Source: Sipunculus nudus (lineage: Eukaryota > Annelida > Sipuncula > Golfingiida > Sipunculidae). From it: a DNA stretch of 64,000 nt. The notes beneath the pieces were generated by a model. That model ran no database searches. It was not told the origin of the DNA and worked only from the letters and a program-made list of their open reading frames with translations. The stretch lies in contig CM049317.1 of assembly GCA_026874595.1 (NCBI GenBank), positions 58,642,118-58,706,117 of the forward strand, given 5' to 3'. Positions 45,207 to 57,108 of the stretch are shown here, piece after piece (the stretch's first letter is position 1; the number at the start of each line of letters is the position of its first letter). The position numbers and the translations under genes are program-made.

Positions 45207-47218
45207 TAACTAGAAAAATAGATCTTATCTAGGGGTCTGATGTGTTGGGGCCTGAGCTGCCCTAATTAGACAAAAGGCAGTAAGTGCTCTAAAGATAATT
45301 TTGAGTAATTGCCCTTTAAAGTGTTTCTAAGTGTCCAATTAAGACCATTATCAGCAGGTACCGAACTTTATATTTTATATGTACGATATTATAGCAGTAT
45401 TCAACTGGTAACTGGAGGAAGCATTCCAGCCATTTGTTTTTTAAATATTGCGAGAACTGTCTTTTACCTCATTACTGCAGAAGCGATTAAATATAACCTC
45501 CCAAAGGCAAAAAGCAGTAACTGCACAGTCGATGATTCTGAATTTAAATAATTACCTTTTCCAAGTGGTTAAAGTGTCACATTACATCATTAATACTAAA
45601 ATTTTCCAGACTGACGTAAACATCACCTTAAAACCTTGGCCACAACCTCACAAAATGCAATTTTAAGCCAAAACTTGGGTAATATTTTCCGATTAATTGT
45701 AAACAAAGTAAGGCATAATAAAAATAAACCACAGATGCGCATCTGCATAGGGAGTTCTACTAATACAGGTAGATGTCTTTTCCTGTAGGCATTTTGTTTA
45801 AAATATACTATAATATTTTCTCTATATTGGTGGATTTATTTTAATTTTTGTAATTGTACCATCTCTTACATGATCATCAACCAGAAATTGTAAAATTAAG
45901 TTAGGCAATGTTTTAATAATGACACAAATGTCTATTAATGTTTCAACTCAAATCATTATTTTAATATATTTATGGCACTGAAATCGACAAGAACAGTCAA
46001 CGTTTCGTTGAGCAAATAATAACATTGTTTCAAGAATGAAGATAATATTGATAATAAACATTAGGACATGATTTTAGAAATTTGAACCTAAGACTGTATT
46101 CAGCTAGAGGCAAAGTTTGTTTAGATATTTCAATAAAGGTTAACTGTCATGTCCTTTGAAGTCTGAAATCTGCTTATCCTGACATCATACTACGTTCAGT
46201 TTCCTCAACGAGATTGTTTAATGTAAAAATCTTTTAACAAATATTTAAAATTACTTTATATTATTTGGGATATGCCGGAAAAATACGACAGCCTGTCTGC
46301 ATGTAAAATTTCAACTTCTCTGGGCTGATGGTCTAATTTTATGCTCGGGTGATGATCCATTTTCTGACCTTCTGAAGTATTGCAACTTGTGTCTTTGCTT
46401 CCTACAGCAAAAATATAGGTCAGCTATTTACGGTCAGGTATGCTGAACTTTAGTCAAAAGTCAAATATTTCTTTATGTGAAGCGTAATCCTTGCGTCTAA
46501 AACGAAGTGTCCTCTGTTGGGGGATAATTGTCATTTTCAAAAATACAAGAAAAATTATTAAATATGAAAATATTAAAGTGGTGGTACCAGTCTTCAGCAG
46601 CATTTCAAGATTTTCAGGGATCAATTTTTAGATCATATTTCATAAAAATATTCATAGCCATTCCCGAAAAGTATGATCCTATATAAATTTACTAAATTTA
46701 ACTTATATGGACTGAAAAAATTCCCCCGTAACTGTAAGAGTACCTGATAGTTATTTCTTATCCCCATACCCAAAACAATCTAGTGGCATTTAAAGTTTGG
46801 ATATGCAATGTACTGCCAATCCCATTTTTCCATTTCTGATCAGTGGAAGGATAGACCCATGGATGAAATATGTGATTCTCAAAAATAAAAGTATAAAGCC
46901 TATACTTTCGTCCAAGATGACCGGTTAGGACGCTGTTTGTCAAGCTGGAACTTAAAAAGTACTGAGGATATTATTTGGATCCTTCTGAATATAGAGCGAG
47001 AACTGTAATATGTCAATGACGATTAGCATTCTGAATTCCATAACAATCAATCTGACTTATATCAAATGTGGTCTTTTATTTGATGTTTTATTTTTCTGTA
47101 CCCAGAGAACACAAGTTAATTAACTTAATCCTGGATTTCCCATAGATGACATACCAGGACTGTCATCATGTTGACTTTCTGGCTTAATAGTTTCTATCTG
47201 CTTAGATAACCTAAAATG
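45207..47218. other. Unassigned stretch with a GCAGTAAGTG motif near 45277
   Basis: AAAGGCAGTAAGTGCTCT at about 45274-45291 recurs in the cluster at 47560-47840. Two overlapping 72-80 codon frames (45309-45666) and one minus-strand frame (46758-46943) are unrecognised. The rest is AT-rich. Confidence 0.4.
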
Positions 47219-47349
<131 letters not shown>

Positions 47350-47559
47350 CTGTCATGTCCGTATTTCACCATAGTGTCAAGTTTTTCCTGCTATATAGTT
47401 TCACAATCTATTCTGTTATGTTTTAATTTGTTATACATCTTTTCTGCAGAGCCATGGAATTCATCCACCTTAGTTTTTCAGAAAGAAATTTGTTTAACTT
47501 TCACGAACAAATAGCAGTATCTTCCTTGTCAGTTTACGAAATATATGCCAATCCTTAGG

Positions 47560-47840
47560 TAAAGAGCAGTAAGTGTTCTTACTGCTATTTATCTTAGGAT
47601 TTCCTAATGCTTCCTGTGCGGAAAAGGCAGTAAGTGAAGATACTGCTTTTTACTTCAGTATTGTGGTGCGTAAACGCAAATATGGTGATGTTACTGCCCT
47701 CATATCTCGAGATTCCCAAGGGCTAGGACTTAGCAACACATATATCTGACAGAACATATACTTCTATTGAAGATTTGAGCGTTAACTCATTTTTGCCCAA
47801 ACATGGACTTACTGCCTTTGCTTTAGCACGGCAGTGAGGA
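47560..47840. repeat. Cluster of GGCAGTAAGTG / CTTACTGCC motifs
   Basis: GCAGTAAGTG occurs at about 47566 and 47627. The inverse forms CTTACTGC, TACTGC, TTACTGCC and CTTACTGCCTT occur at about 47578, 47640, 47692 and 47808. GCAGTAAGTGTTCTTACTGC is a near-perfect short hairpin. This looks like a foldback element or a decayed array of palindromic units. Confidence 0.55.
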
Positions 47841-47864
47841 TAAGGAGTATATTTATATTATATG

Positions 47865-47868
<4 letters not shown>

Positions 47869-47925
<57 letters not shown>
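47869..47925. repeat. (TA)n microsatellite
   Basis: About 57 bases of alternating TA. Confidence 0.97.
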
Positions 47926-48069
47926 TTATGGTGAAAACAAATATTTACAAGGGAAAGCTCTGCTAAAAGGGAGCCACGATTTATAATGGGAGCTCATTTC
48001 TTGAGAAATGTAATTATTTCGGTCCTTTTAACTCCATGTTCATCGATATATGATTAGCAAATTTCTGGG

Positions 48070-48438
48070 ATGGGATGGGAGATAGAGAGAAAATTATACT
48101 TTTGCCTCCCGCAGAAAGGCGAAAAATTTACTATTGCCTCCCGCGAACTTCAGGTATTTAAGTGTGGTGGGGATGTTCCCATTCGCCCCTTGTCCCCTCT
48201 AAGTTCCCGTGTGTATGTTTTATCATATAGTAGGTCGGATTCCGCTTGCATACGTTCACGCTCTTTCGAAACCACCAAGGGATACATGAACCGGGTTAAA
48301 GTACCACCACACAGACAAATTGGTCAATTAACTTGCCAGATAATCGATAACGCGCCAGAAAATGAAAAGGTCACATTATTAACTGTTGATGAATGTATGC
48401 ACATTGCGTTATTCAATAAATATACTGGCGTCAACTGA
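48070..48438 (+). CDS. Unrecognised 122-codon ORF
   Basis: The frame runs from ATG at 48070 to TGA at 48436-48438. It is less AT-rich than its surroundings and not built from a simple repeat. The start includes a short internal duplication (TTTGCCTCCCGCAG..AAA / TTGCCTCCCGCGAA). The later part reads QIGQLTCQIIDNAPENEKVT. No signal peptide, membrane segment or domain is recognised and no splice sites frame it. Possibly a fragment of an old element or chance. Low confidence as a gene. Confidence 0.2.
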   Translation: MGWEIERKLYFCLPQKGEKFTIASRELQVFKCGGDVPIRPLSPLSSRVYVLSYSRSDSACIRSRSFETTKGYMNRVKVPPHRQIGQLTCQIIDNAPENEKVTLLTVDECMHIALFNKYTGVN

Positions 48439-48696
48439 ACTTAACTAATTGCACTTATTTTCGGTCTGGTTCACAGTAAGTGACAGCGTACCTGTTGAGG
48501 CGAAAAACCAGTCTTACGCTTGTACCATAGTCTTTAAAGTCAGAGGAGCAAAATGATGCTAATAATTGATATGATTTGATTTATTTATTTATTACAAATT
48601 TATCTGATTAGGATAGCCCATTATCTTTATCTTTTAGTGGGGTCCATTTACCATTGCATATACAATATCAAAATAAAATTAGCTCAAAGAATATAT

Positions 48697-49379
48697 TGTT
48701 ACGAAACCTAATAACAACAGATCACGTAGTCGTGACGAGCATAAATTTTGTTACGGAGATCAATAAAATCAGATTCTGTAAAACTAGGCAGCGTGAAATG
48801 TCTAGGTGAATGAATAAAGAAGTCAGTGGCTTTTTGTTAACAAATATTTATAATTTATTCCTAAAACAACCCTAACATTACAATACACTAAATCAATACA
48901 ATTACAAAGTATAACAACAGTATAACAGTAAATCAATACATTTACACAGTATAATAAATAAAGTGTACAGTACCAGATCGAGTATCCACAAACTGACGGT
49001 CTAGAGGTCCACGAACTGACGCTCTTCTGTGTCCGCTGGAATTTTTCTCTCTCCTCTACCCGGCTCTAAACACAGCCCCTAACTTATAGCTTCTCCAACC
49101 AAAGCCTAGAAACTTCTATTTCACGAACAACCCAAATAACACAACAATACATAATACAAACGCGCCCAAAGAACAAAACAAGACACGCGCTCATAGAGCG
49201 CGATCAGCCCGGAAAATTCCAGATGAGCATGAGCGCTGTGTCTTTACACGCCAGGGTTCACCCGGTACGGATTAAACCGAGCGCTGTGTCTCTACACGCC
49301 ATAGGGATTGACGCCCAGGACTTGAGCCTAACACAAAACATAATGTCAACAGCGCACAACAACAGAGACACCTGTAACA
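48697..49379 (-). mobile_element. Solo LTR, 683 bp, TSD ATAT
   Basis: TGTTACGAAACC...CACCTGTAACA is flanked by ATAT at 48693-48696 and 49380-49383. It is homologous to the LTRs at 21262-22074 and 31752-34152 in both the 3' part (ACGCTGCCT, CAGAATCTGATTTTAT, GAATAAATTATA) and the U3 part. It carries its own roughly 52-bp internal direct repeat with GAGCGCTGTGTCT at about 49229 and 49281. On the minus strand a TATAAG box and a purine-rich stretch mark the promoter. Shorter and more diverged, it represents a subfamily. Confidence 0.85.
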
Positions 49380-50608
49380 ATATTAAAAGGCAATTAGATG
49401 AATAAGAACTACAATATGTATATGATAAGACATGATAAAATATAAAAAATCCTACATGATACTAAGAAACGGAATTCGGTGAGACATATTAAGTAAAAAC
49501 AATCATAAGTGAAACATATACACAGTCCACAATTTCAAAATATAGGATAAATATCCATATGCAAAAATACATGTAAACCTGAAGAGTTAATGTGATTCGC
49601 GGAAGTAGATATGTAGATTATTCAGTATTAAGATTTGAAGAGAGAAAATGCCTTAACTCATTCTTAAACACGGGAGGTGACGTAAGAGTTCGGATATGAG
49701 CTGGCAGTTTGTTCTACTGGACAGGTCCAGAACAGACAAGTGAGGATTTGTAATGTTCAGCTTCTGGCAATAATAAATCAGCTTGATTTAAACTGATTGT
49801 TTTATTTCCCTGATAAACTATTAAGTAAATAAACAAATAAATAAGATAATTAAATGTAGGCGTTTACTTGAATAATCGAACATAAAATAAATGTGAGTTT
49901 ACAAACATAATGCTAGCCAGTAAATAACTGGCTTAGGTGTTAGCAGGATAAAGGGGGGGGGTCCCTCTGCCCCCCCCCCCCCCCCCATGAATACATCCCT
50001 TGATTTAGAGCTGCATGGTGTCCTTATACCATGTATTCTCCACAAACAAGTCCCATATACCCCATGGTGGAACAGAATCAATATAAAGGGTTATTAATTA
50101 AATGACGTCAAGGACTTCAATAAAATCAAGCTGAGAGGATATGTCTGTCCTTGTAAGTTTCCTCCGAGAAGATTTTAGGATAGTTCCTGGGGAGTTCAAA
50201 ACACAGTGGGAAGCCAGGTCATTTCCGCAGGCATTGGGTCGTAATACAAGGTGTTTAATCAATTCTATATCCCCGATTGCCTTTAGCTTTAAGGTTCACT
50301 TTGACCAGAGCGCATCTTGGGGGGAAGATCGAATACCAAGCGAAATATGTGTACAGTGATTTGCGTACAAAAACCGAATTGAAATAAATACGATAAAAAC
50401 ATCCGATATATGACAAAAATAAAAATTTAATACTTTGTAACAGCATAAAATGAAATATGCTAGAAACTTTAAGAGTTAAAAGCAATTCTTTATTCCCCAA
50501 ATCACCTCACGCGGCCTCCATACACTGGGGTCTCAGATCTCGCTGTTTTGTATTGAAAGATTATCTGGGTCCAAGAGTGATATTTGTAGCCGTGTTCCCA
50601 ATGCTATA
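49380..50608. other. Noncoding; G-run/C-run pair at 49953-49986
   Basis: A run of 9 G followed closely by a run of 17 C (GGGTCCCTCTGCCCC) resembles the facing ends of the G-rich hAT-like MITE with most of the interior missing. The remainder is AT-rich with unrecognised short frames. Confidence 0.45.
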
Positions 50609-51550
50609 CAGTAGAGCGTCGTTTATCCGAAATACTCGGGAGACAAATTTTTTGTTCGGATGAACGATCGTTCGGATGAACGTTTTCGCATAAAATTGCT
50701 CTAGGAATCACCGTGATTAAGCCTACCGCCGACGTTGAATTCTCGGGGCGAGATAAGTTGGCTTGATACACGTGTCAAGTCTTGCAAAGATTGACAGCTT
50801 GTCACTGACAAGACATGGCGCTTACGCGACTCCATTAACGAGTAAGAGTTAACAGTATGTAAAAATTCAAGTTGAGAATAAGCAGGATGAGCAGTAAAAC
50901 GTGTTGATATTGACTATTACAATGGCTTAATCGGCTTCATAGCATGGTTTATACAAACCTCAGACTTCCTAAACTGCAGTCGTAAGCAACGATTCTAGCT
51001 AATCAAAATTCCCATATATTGGGCAGAAATTATTTGGCCAATAAACTAAGGCCAGTAAATAACGGAGGCGTACATAAACTCAACTTATTCTTACCGCTGT
51101 ACTTAAGGCCTTGGCGTCTACCGGAACGAAGATCAAAGCTATCCTTTAAAGCCACCCTGACCAAAGCTGAGCCGAGGACTACACGGATCGGCGAGGCTGA
51201 GTTTATCACCCCTACAACCTGCGGTCGGCTACTTAGTTAGGGTCTGTTGTAATATTTTGTTTTACAGGTTAATTACCAAGGCCTGGGCATTCTGCGAGGA
51301 CAACCCCGGCCATTGTGGCGGTGTCTTTACACCTACTGCCTACGCTCGGGTGCACTTATCAGTCGCCGATATGTATCACCACTGATGTGGCTACTTTTGT
51401 TTTGAATTAGACAATCTTTTATATCATTTTTCAGGATTTTTTGTTATTGTTCAGATTTCGGATAATTGGTCAAAATTTCGGTTCTCCCTTTTTTATTTCG
51501 GAAGAATGATTTTTCGGATAAATGGTGTTCGGATATTCGACGTTCTACTG
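50609..51550. mobile_element. Pogo/Tigger-like MITE, 942 bp, TA target site
   Basis: The left end CAGTAGAGCGTCGTTTATCC and the right end (reverse complement CAGTAGAACGTCGAATATCC) are inverted repeats of about 25 bp. They are followed on both sides by sub-terminal TTCGGAT/ATCCGAA repeats. TA dinucleotides flank the element (50607-50608 and 51551-51552). CAGTAGAAC and TATCCGAA ends with a TA target are typical of pogo/Tigger-like Tc1/mariner derivatives. No DDE transposase is encoded, and the 73-codon frame at 51019 is unrecognised. Confidence 0.85.
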
Positions 51551-51584
51551 TACCATGCTCCCATTGGTCTGATTACAATACTTT

Positions 51585-51710
51585 GCTCTTTGCGAACCCT
51601 GGTGGTGGGACCCAGAGAATCTTGCCATAAAACGCAGCGGTTAAAGCCAAGGACATCTGGAACGACTGAAGTGAATAGCCAGTGTGTGAGGAGCGTAGCT
51701 TCTCAGAGGA
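51585..51710 (+). repeat. Diverged direct repeat, copy 1 (partner 52493-52612)
   Basis: The segment shares TGCGAACCCTGGTG / TGCGCACCTTGGTG, CCAGAGAAYCTTGC, AAARCGCAGCGGTTA-like and GGAACTGGGACG-like blocks with its partner about 905 bp downstream. Both peptides read R(T)LV..RE(P/S)C.K..QRL, so a coding ancestor is possible, but no family is recognised. Confidence 0.55.
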
Positions 51711-52492
51711 ATAACAGTGTTTCTATGACGACTGGTTTAGCGTGCCCATATTCTAAACGTCAACCAGATGGCGACATATTGAAACAATCATGGAGTTGGT
51801 GCCAAACATCTCTGAGTAGATATTTGGTCTTCTTATATACATTCTAGCTGTAAATATACATACATTCCCACTGAAGCACCAATTATCCAATAAGCAGGTT
51901 TATGCTTCGGTTGAGGTGATGATGTTCTATCACATTGAGTCCTTTAAACCGAAATATTATATTAAAATGTCTACACTCTCAACTATCGAGGAATAAAAAA
52001 TATTGCGTATTGTTTGATCAACATATTAATTCTTCAACATCCATTGTGGAAATCGGTAGATTCATACCTAATCCAGATGAACTTACCAACCGACCATCGT
52101 AAAGAGATAGAGGCACGTGGAAAAAAAATGGATAACGGATAACAAACAAAATGACAGAAGCGAAAACATGACCCCCTTGGCAAAGGAAATAAAGGAAATA
52201 CTTGATTCTTCGTTGAGGAAAAGTTATACACGAAAAAATATGCATCGCATATATTCAGTTAGATGGTAATAGAACCGAAGAGGTCCGCCTGTCTCGTGGC
52301 CCTTATATAATCCCCGACTAATTGTAAAACGAATTACGCACCTCACGCAACTGTGTAACACAGAAAACAATAACAAAGAAATAGGGCAAAGAATCCGAAC
52401 AATGAGAGTTTGTGATCCGGTGTAATCAAACCGACGAAAGTTTGGGCTCAATTCGCAATGCAATAAAACGCTTTCAGTTGTCTTTTTACTCT
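51711..52492. other. Spacer between the diverged direct repeats
   Basis: Short frames only. The minus-strand 144-codon frame (52224-52658) crosses the second repeat and has no recognisable domain. Confidence 0.35.
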
Positions 52493-52612
52493 CCTGTGCG
52501 CACCTTGGTGTCCCAGTCCAGAGAACCTTGCTATACAAAGCAGCGGTTACACGAAAGGAGAACTGGGACGAAACCAGTGTATAACTGCTGCGCGAGGAGG
52601 GTAAAAACGAGC
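52493..52612 (+). repeat. Diverged direct repeat, copy 2 (partner 51585-51710)
   Basis: See the partner entry for the shared blocks. Confidence 0.55.
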
Positions 52613-53108
52613 ACTCGATTATTGGAGTCCAGACAACTCTTCGGGGATTCTGAAACAATCATATAGGCTTGCATTTCGAGACATTTAAATCTTGATTTAA
52701 TTATTTTCAAGTGCCCCTGTAAAGCTGATGAGTTTCTTACCAATGCAAACAAAAAGTCTTCCCTCCATACGTAATACCAACTTGTAAATATTAACCGCTA
52801 TAAATTTATATCCATGGATAATTTTAAAAAAATGACCCTTTTAAGTTATTTTTCCATTTTGTTATAGCTTATTTTCCACCTCTTAATTACGAACGGTATA
52901 CCCATAACTGTACACGCCAAAACGGAGTTTACATGCTCCACAGTTATTGTCTAAGAAAAACTCCTCCGAGACACTTAGGCGGATCTTTCTGAAACACGGC
53001 ATACTCACAGAAATTCACTACGCTTCGGCCTTTTGAAATCAGTTCGGCTAAGTAAAAACAATAAGCCTCGCTCACACCTCCTGGGGGTCTTCGGGGGCTG
53101 GCCTAAAA

Positions 53109-53303
53109 CACGGAACAGAACAGAACATGTTACGCGGAACAGGACCTAATTTACGGAACGGTACGAAACAAAAATATAAAAGTGTCATAACTTTGAAAAG
53201 GGCGAATGTATCATGATATATTTTAGTAATTAACGTATTTCATCATATGCGATTTTTTAAATTTTCATTTTAGCCCCTGTTCCGCGTTTGGTTCTGTTCC
53301 GTG
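53109..53303. mobile_element. Palindromic GGAACAG element, about 195 bp
   Basis: The outer 13-bp arms CACGGAACAGAAC (53109-53121) and GTTCTGTTCCGTG (53291-53303) are perfect inverted repeats. So are the inner 10-bp arms GCGGAACAGG (53134-53143) and CCTGTTCCGC (53276-53285). The GGAAC motif is iterated in the left arm. The spacer is AT-rich and noncoding. Likely a foldback-type MITE. Confidence 0.75.
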
Positions 53304-54331
53304 GTGAAGTGCAGTGAAGCTTAGTGAATGACTTACAGGGTCTCATGTGAACTCGTGCCGAAAAAAAAATCACTGGCGCCACCTACAATTGAGTGGTTCG
53401 ATTTATTGGGCTGCAATTATGCATGTCTGTTATATGTATATTCATAGTCTAGGTATAATAATGCTATGTATCATTAATATTTATTTATCTAATCATCTGT
53501 GTCACATGAAATGTAGAGCCAACATTTACCAGCTTCCCCAAATGTTATTTTTCTCATATATATAAATAATATAGTTTGAACAAGTCTACCGGAAAGTCAG
53601 GAGTTGATACTGGAAGTACTGAAGATGGCGTTGTGCGCTCGTAAGAGTGGCTGAAGTCGATAATAGTGCGGGTTACCAGTCTATGTGGTAACATCTGTAA
53701 TCGTTTTGGCGTCCCTCATGTGTTGCTCGGGGTGAAAATCATTTATATCTCAGGAGTGATTCGAATTCGCCCTGATATTTGGAATTTCATTCCATCTTCG
53801 ATACCTCTCTTATACACATGACATGTGGCGCCACATGTAGAATACATCCATGCGTTCATCTTGGAAGTGGTTTGATGTATCCAGTGGAATTTTGCATGTG
53901 CATAGATCTTTGATACCTTAATGTCGTACCTGGTTACGCAAAATGCAATTATTTTAGCTTCATCCATAAATCTGTTCAGGTGAAAATTGCACATATCTGG
54001 ATCAGGGGTGGGTGGACGTATCTGGGTCAACTTTTGCATGTTTTCCATCTCGGAGAGCTCTCTCTTGTGACAACACTGGTACCCCACCGGCCAGAAAATG
54101 TGCATGTTCCACCGTCTCATGTGGATTTTCACGGAGCTGGTGAACATTCCACAATCACTCATTCGTTGAATATACCTATTAATTTATTTCAGGGGTGTTG
54201 TTTTTGTATCTTCCTAAAAGTTGCAGTTTCAATAGATCTTAGATTTCTTGATCTTGTATACGTGACTAGTGGTGCCACCTTTAATCGTTTTTCCGTTGTC
54301 TCCATCCGTGCATCTGCATAGGAGAAAAATC
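53304..54331. other. Unassigned; 139-codon minus ORF and an 18-bp palindrome
   Basis: The minus-strand frame 53743-54162 (139 codons) is one of the longer frames in the window and is not low-complexity. It has no domain I can name. It contains ACATGTGGCGCCACATGT, a perfect 18-bp palindrome at 53821-53838. A related CTAGTGGTGCCACCT lies at about 54268. A CpG-containing GAAGATGGCGTTGTG site is at about 53623. No gene is supported. Confidence 0.3.
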
Positions 54332-54362
<31 letters not shown>

Positions 54363-54375
54363 TATAAATATATAT
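54332..54375. repeat. (TA)n microsatellite
   Basis: About 44 bases of alternating TA with AAA interruptions. Confidence 0.95.
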
Positions 54376-54869
54376 CAGGAATGCTTTGAAAGTGGCCTAA
54401 AATTATGCAAGTTATACTATGAGAACACTGTCCAGGCGGGAATAACTCTTTTTTTAAACACGCCAAAATTATTAAATCATAGTTGTGTCCCCTTGCAGGA
54501 CGCCACCATGATAACGAGAACTCGTATCTGTGGTTTTTGTGATTTTACGTTTGTGATTTAGTTCCATGATTTTTCTATTTAGTTTGATGGGAACTAGAAT
54601 ATCAGGAAGGACCCCGCGAAAGGCCCATAGGCTTCAAGTGCGGCCTAAGTGATGCTTGAGAAAATATAATGAAAGACCTGATTACATGCAGAGACAGTGG
54701 AAACTAACCAAGACAGTTTTTAAACATCTGAACCGAGATGAATCAGTGATAGTCGTGTATGAAGGTGTAGGAGTGAAGCATTTAAAACAATAGAGGCATA
54801 ATAACATCTGATGGAATAAACTGTTAGACTTTTTAAACATATAAATCAGTGGGATGATCCTACGACTTT

Positions 54870-56290
54870 GACCTTTGAAATTGTGATGTTGAAATCAATA
54901 TGGTTATTTCCGTTTTGTTAGGTAATCCTTAAAAGATTTTGGATTTGAACACTTACAAAGCCTCCACAATCTTTTTAAAGACTTTGGTGTGATGACCTTG
55001 ACCTTTGAACTCGTGACCCCGTAAGCCATAGGATTTTTACATCAGTGGTGGGCCATTAAAAAAATAAGTTTAAAATCCATGTGTCAACCCTAACTGGAAT
55101 TTTCATCCCCATACAAATTTGAGGACAGGCGGCTCATTTTACTCCGACCTTTGAACTTGTGACCCCAAAAACGACAGGAATCTTTCCCTACTGGCCGGTG
55201 AGCTATATGTGCCAGATGAAAGGTCAGGGATGACCAGTTTGGCATAAAATGCATCCATAATCTTTTTTAAATATGTCGGTCCTGCGCCCTTGTCCTTAAA
55301 CATCATGACTCAAAAGCTTAAGAGTTCTTTCTTTATAGGCAGGCCATACTAAGTCAAGTTTTAAATCCGTATGTCAATTAAAACTGGAATTATCACCATG
55401 AAAAAACACAGCAAGACAGACAGCTCGTGTGAACTTGATCTTTTACCTTGTGACCTCAAAATCGGCAGGAATATTTCCATATTAACAGAGCTATATGTGC
55501 AAGATTGCAGTTCTTGGATGAAAAGTATGGCTGAAAATGCATTCACAAACCTTTTAAAGATGTGGGTCCTGTGACGTTGACCTTTGATCTTATGACCCAC
55601 AAAATCTAGAGGGTTTGCTCTAGTGCTGGTCCATAGAGAAGTCAAGTTTGAAATCCATTATGTCATTCCAAACTTGAGTTATATTCCGAAAATCAATTTT
55701 TGGACAGATAGCTCTTCTGACCTTGGCCTTTAACTTGTGACCGCAATATTAAAAAGGGTCTTTCCCTATTGGCAGGTGAGCTGTATGTGCAAGATGGAAG
55801 GTTTGGGATGAAATTTTTGATTAAATAGCACCAGAAATCTTTTTAAAAATGCGAGACCTTTAACGTCTTAACCCCAAAATCAAACGGATGCTTGTTGTTG
55901 TGACGGCCATATATAAATCAAGTTTGAAATTCATATTTCAATCCCAACTAGAGTTATCATCCGGAAATCAATTTGTAGACACATGGCTCCTTTGAGGTTG
56001 ACCCCAAGATCGATAGAGGTCTTCCCTTATTAGCAGGTGTCCTATATGTTCAAATGGAACGTCTGAGATACAATGCTTGGCATGGAATGCATCCACAATT
56101 TTTTTATTTTCAATGTTGGTCGCGTGACCTTTGACGTTATAACCCCAAAATCAATAGAGTTCTTGCTTTAGTGGGGGGCTTTATATATGTTAAGTTTGAA
56201 ATCCATACGTCAATCCAAACTGGAGCTAACATCCGGAAACGAATCCGTGAACGGACAGACGGACGGACAGGGTGATTACTATAGGGCACC
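54870..56290 (+). repeat. Degenerate tandem repeat field, about 330-bp higher-order period
   Basis: Repeated phrases include GACCTTTGAACTTGTGACCC, TCTTTCCCTATTGGCAGGTG, AGCTATATGTGCAAGATG, GTCAAGTTTGAAATCCATA and TCAATCCAAACTGGAGTTAT with variants. Each recurs four to six times in the same order at uneven spacing. The last unit ends in GGACAGACGGACGGACAGGG then TGATTACTATAGGGCACCC. Similar GACGGACGGACAG-ended repeats are very common in bivalves. Frames across it (55361-55645) are repeat-derived. Confidence 0.85.
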
Positions 56291-56404
56291 CTCTTATTCA
56301 AGCGGGGCCATATTTATGTCTTAAATATTGCATCGACTTTGCGAATCTACCTGTACTTTAACATGCGTGGGATGTGTAAATTCCACTCCAGGCGGAATGT
56401 TTAA

Positions 56405-56560
56405 CCTCTGTCCTCTGTCTGTCTCTCTCTCCCTATGTCTCTGTCTCTCTCTCTCTGTCTCTCTCTCTCTCTTCCTTTTTTTTCTCTCTCTCTCTGTCTC
56501 TCTCTCCCTTTCTCTGTCTCTCTCTCCCTTTCTCTGTCTCTGTCTCTGTCTCTGTCTCTA

Positions 56561-56601
<41 letters not shown>

Positions 56602-56629
56602 TCAATATATATATATATATATATATACG
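56405..56629. repeat. Compound (TCTC/TCTG)n-(TA)n microsatellite
   Basis: About 170 bases of CT-rich repeats with GTCTCT interruptions pass into (TA)n. The serine/leucine-rich frames SLSLSL are artefacts. Confidence 0.97.
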
Positions 56630-57108
56630 AGTTATAATGTTCCTTTTTTTCAATTTAAGACATCTCAGTTTTAATTTGTCTCTCATATGAGGTATCATCA
56701 TTGATGTCTTTTATTTTTATTTAACATAGACGGACGTTTACACTTATACATAACAGAGACATATATCACACGGACTACAAACGAGAGCACATGAGAATGT
56801 GGGTTATTGTCATAACATGCAAGCAGTATAAGACACAAATGTAATTCGCCTAGGTGTTTCATATATGGTGCTATTTTTCTTATGGAGAATGCAGTTTCCA
56901 GAAAAAACACCAATTATAGCCAACGCGAAATTAAAACATAACTGTGTCTATACATGCATTTTTTATGAAACTCTGCACATCAATCATGCACTTAAATGCA
57001 CACACATAAACACGTATATATATGCATGTTATACATATATATATATACACATATACCCATTCACCAACATATACATATTATTGTTAACAATAAAACATCA
57101 AATCAGAC

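Noticed and set aside
52224..52658. 144-codon minus-strand ORF as a gene
   Set aside because: It overlaps a diverged direct repeat and has no recognisable domain; long chance frames of this size are expected in 64 kb.
53743..54162. 139-codon minus-strand ORF as a gene
   Set aside because: Composition resembles the surrounding DNA, no domain is recognised and no promoter or splice sites are seen.
56328..56690. Serine/leucine-rich 120-codon frame
   Set aside because: It is the translation of a CT-rich microsatellite followed by (TA)n.
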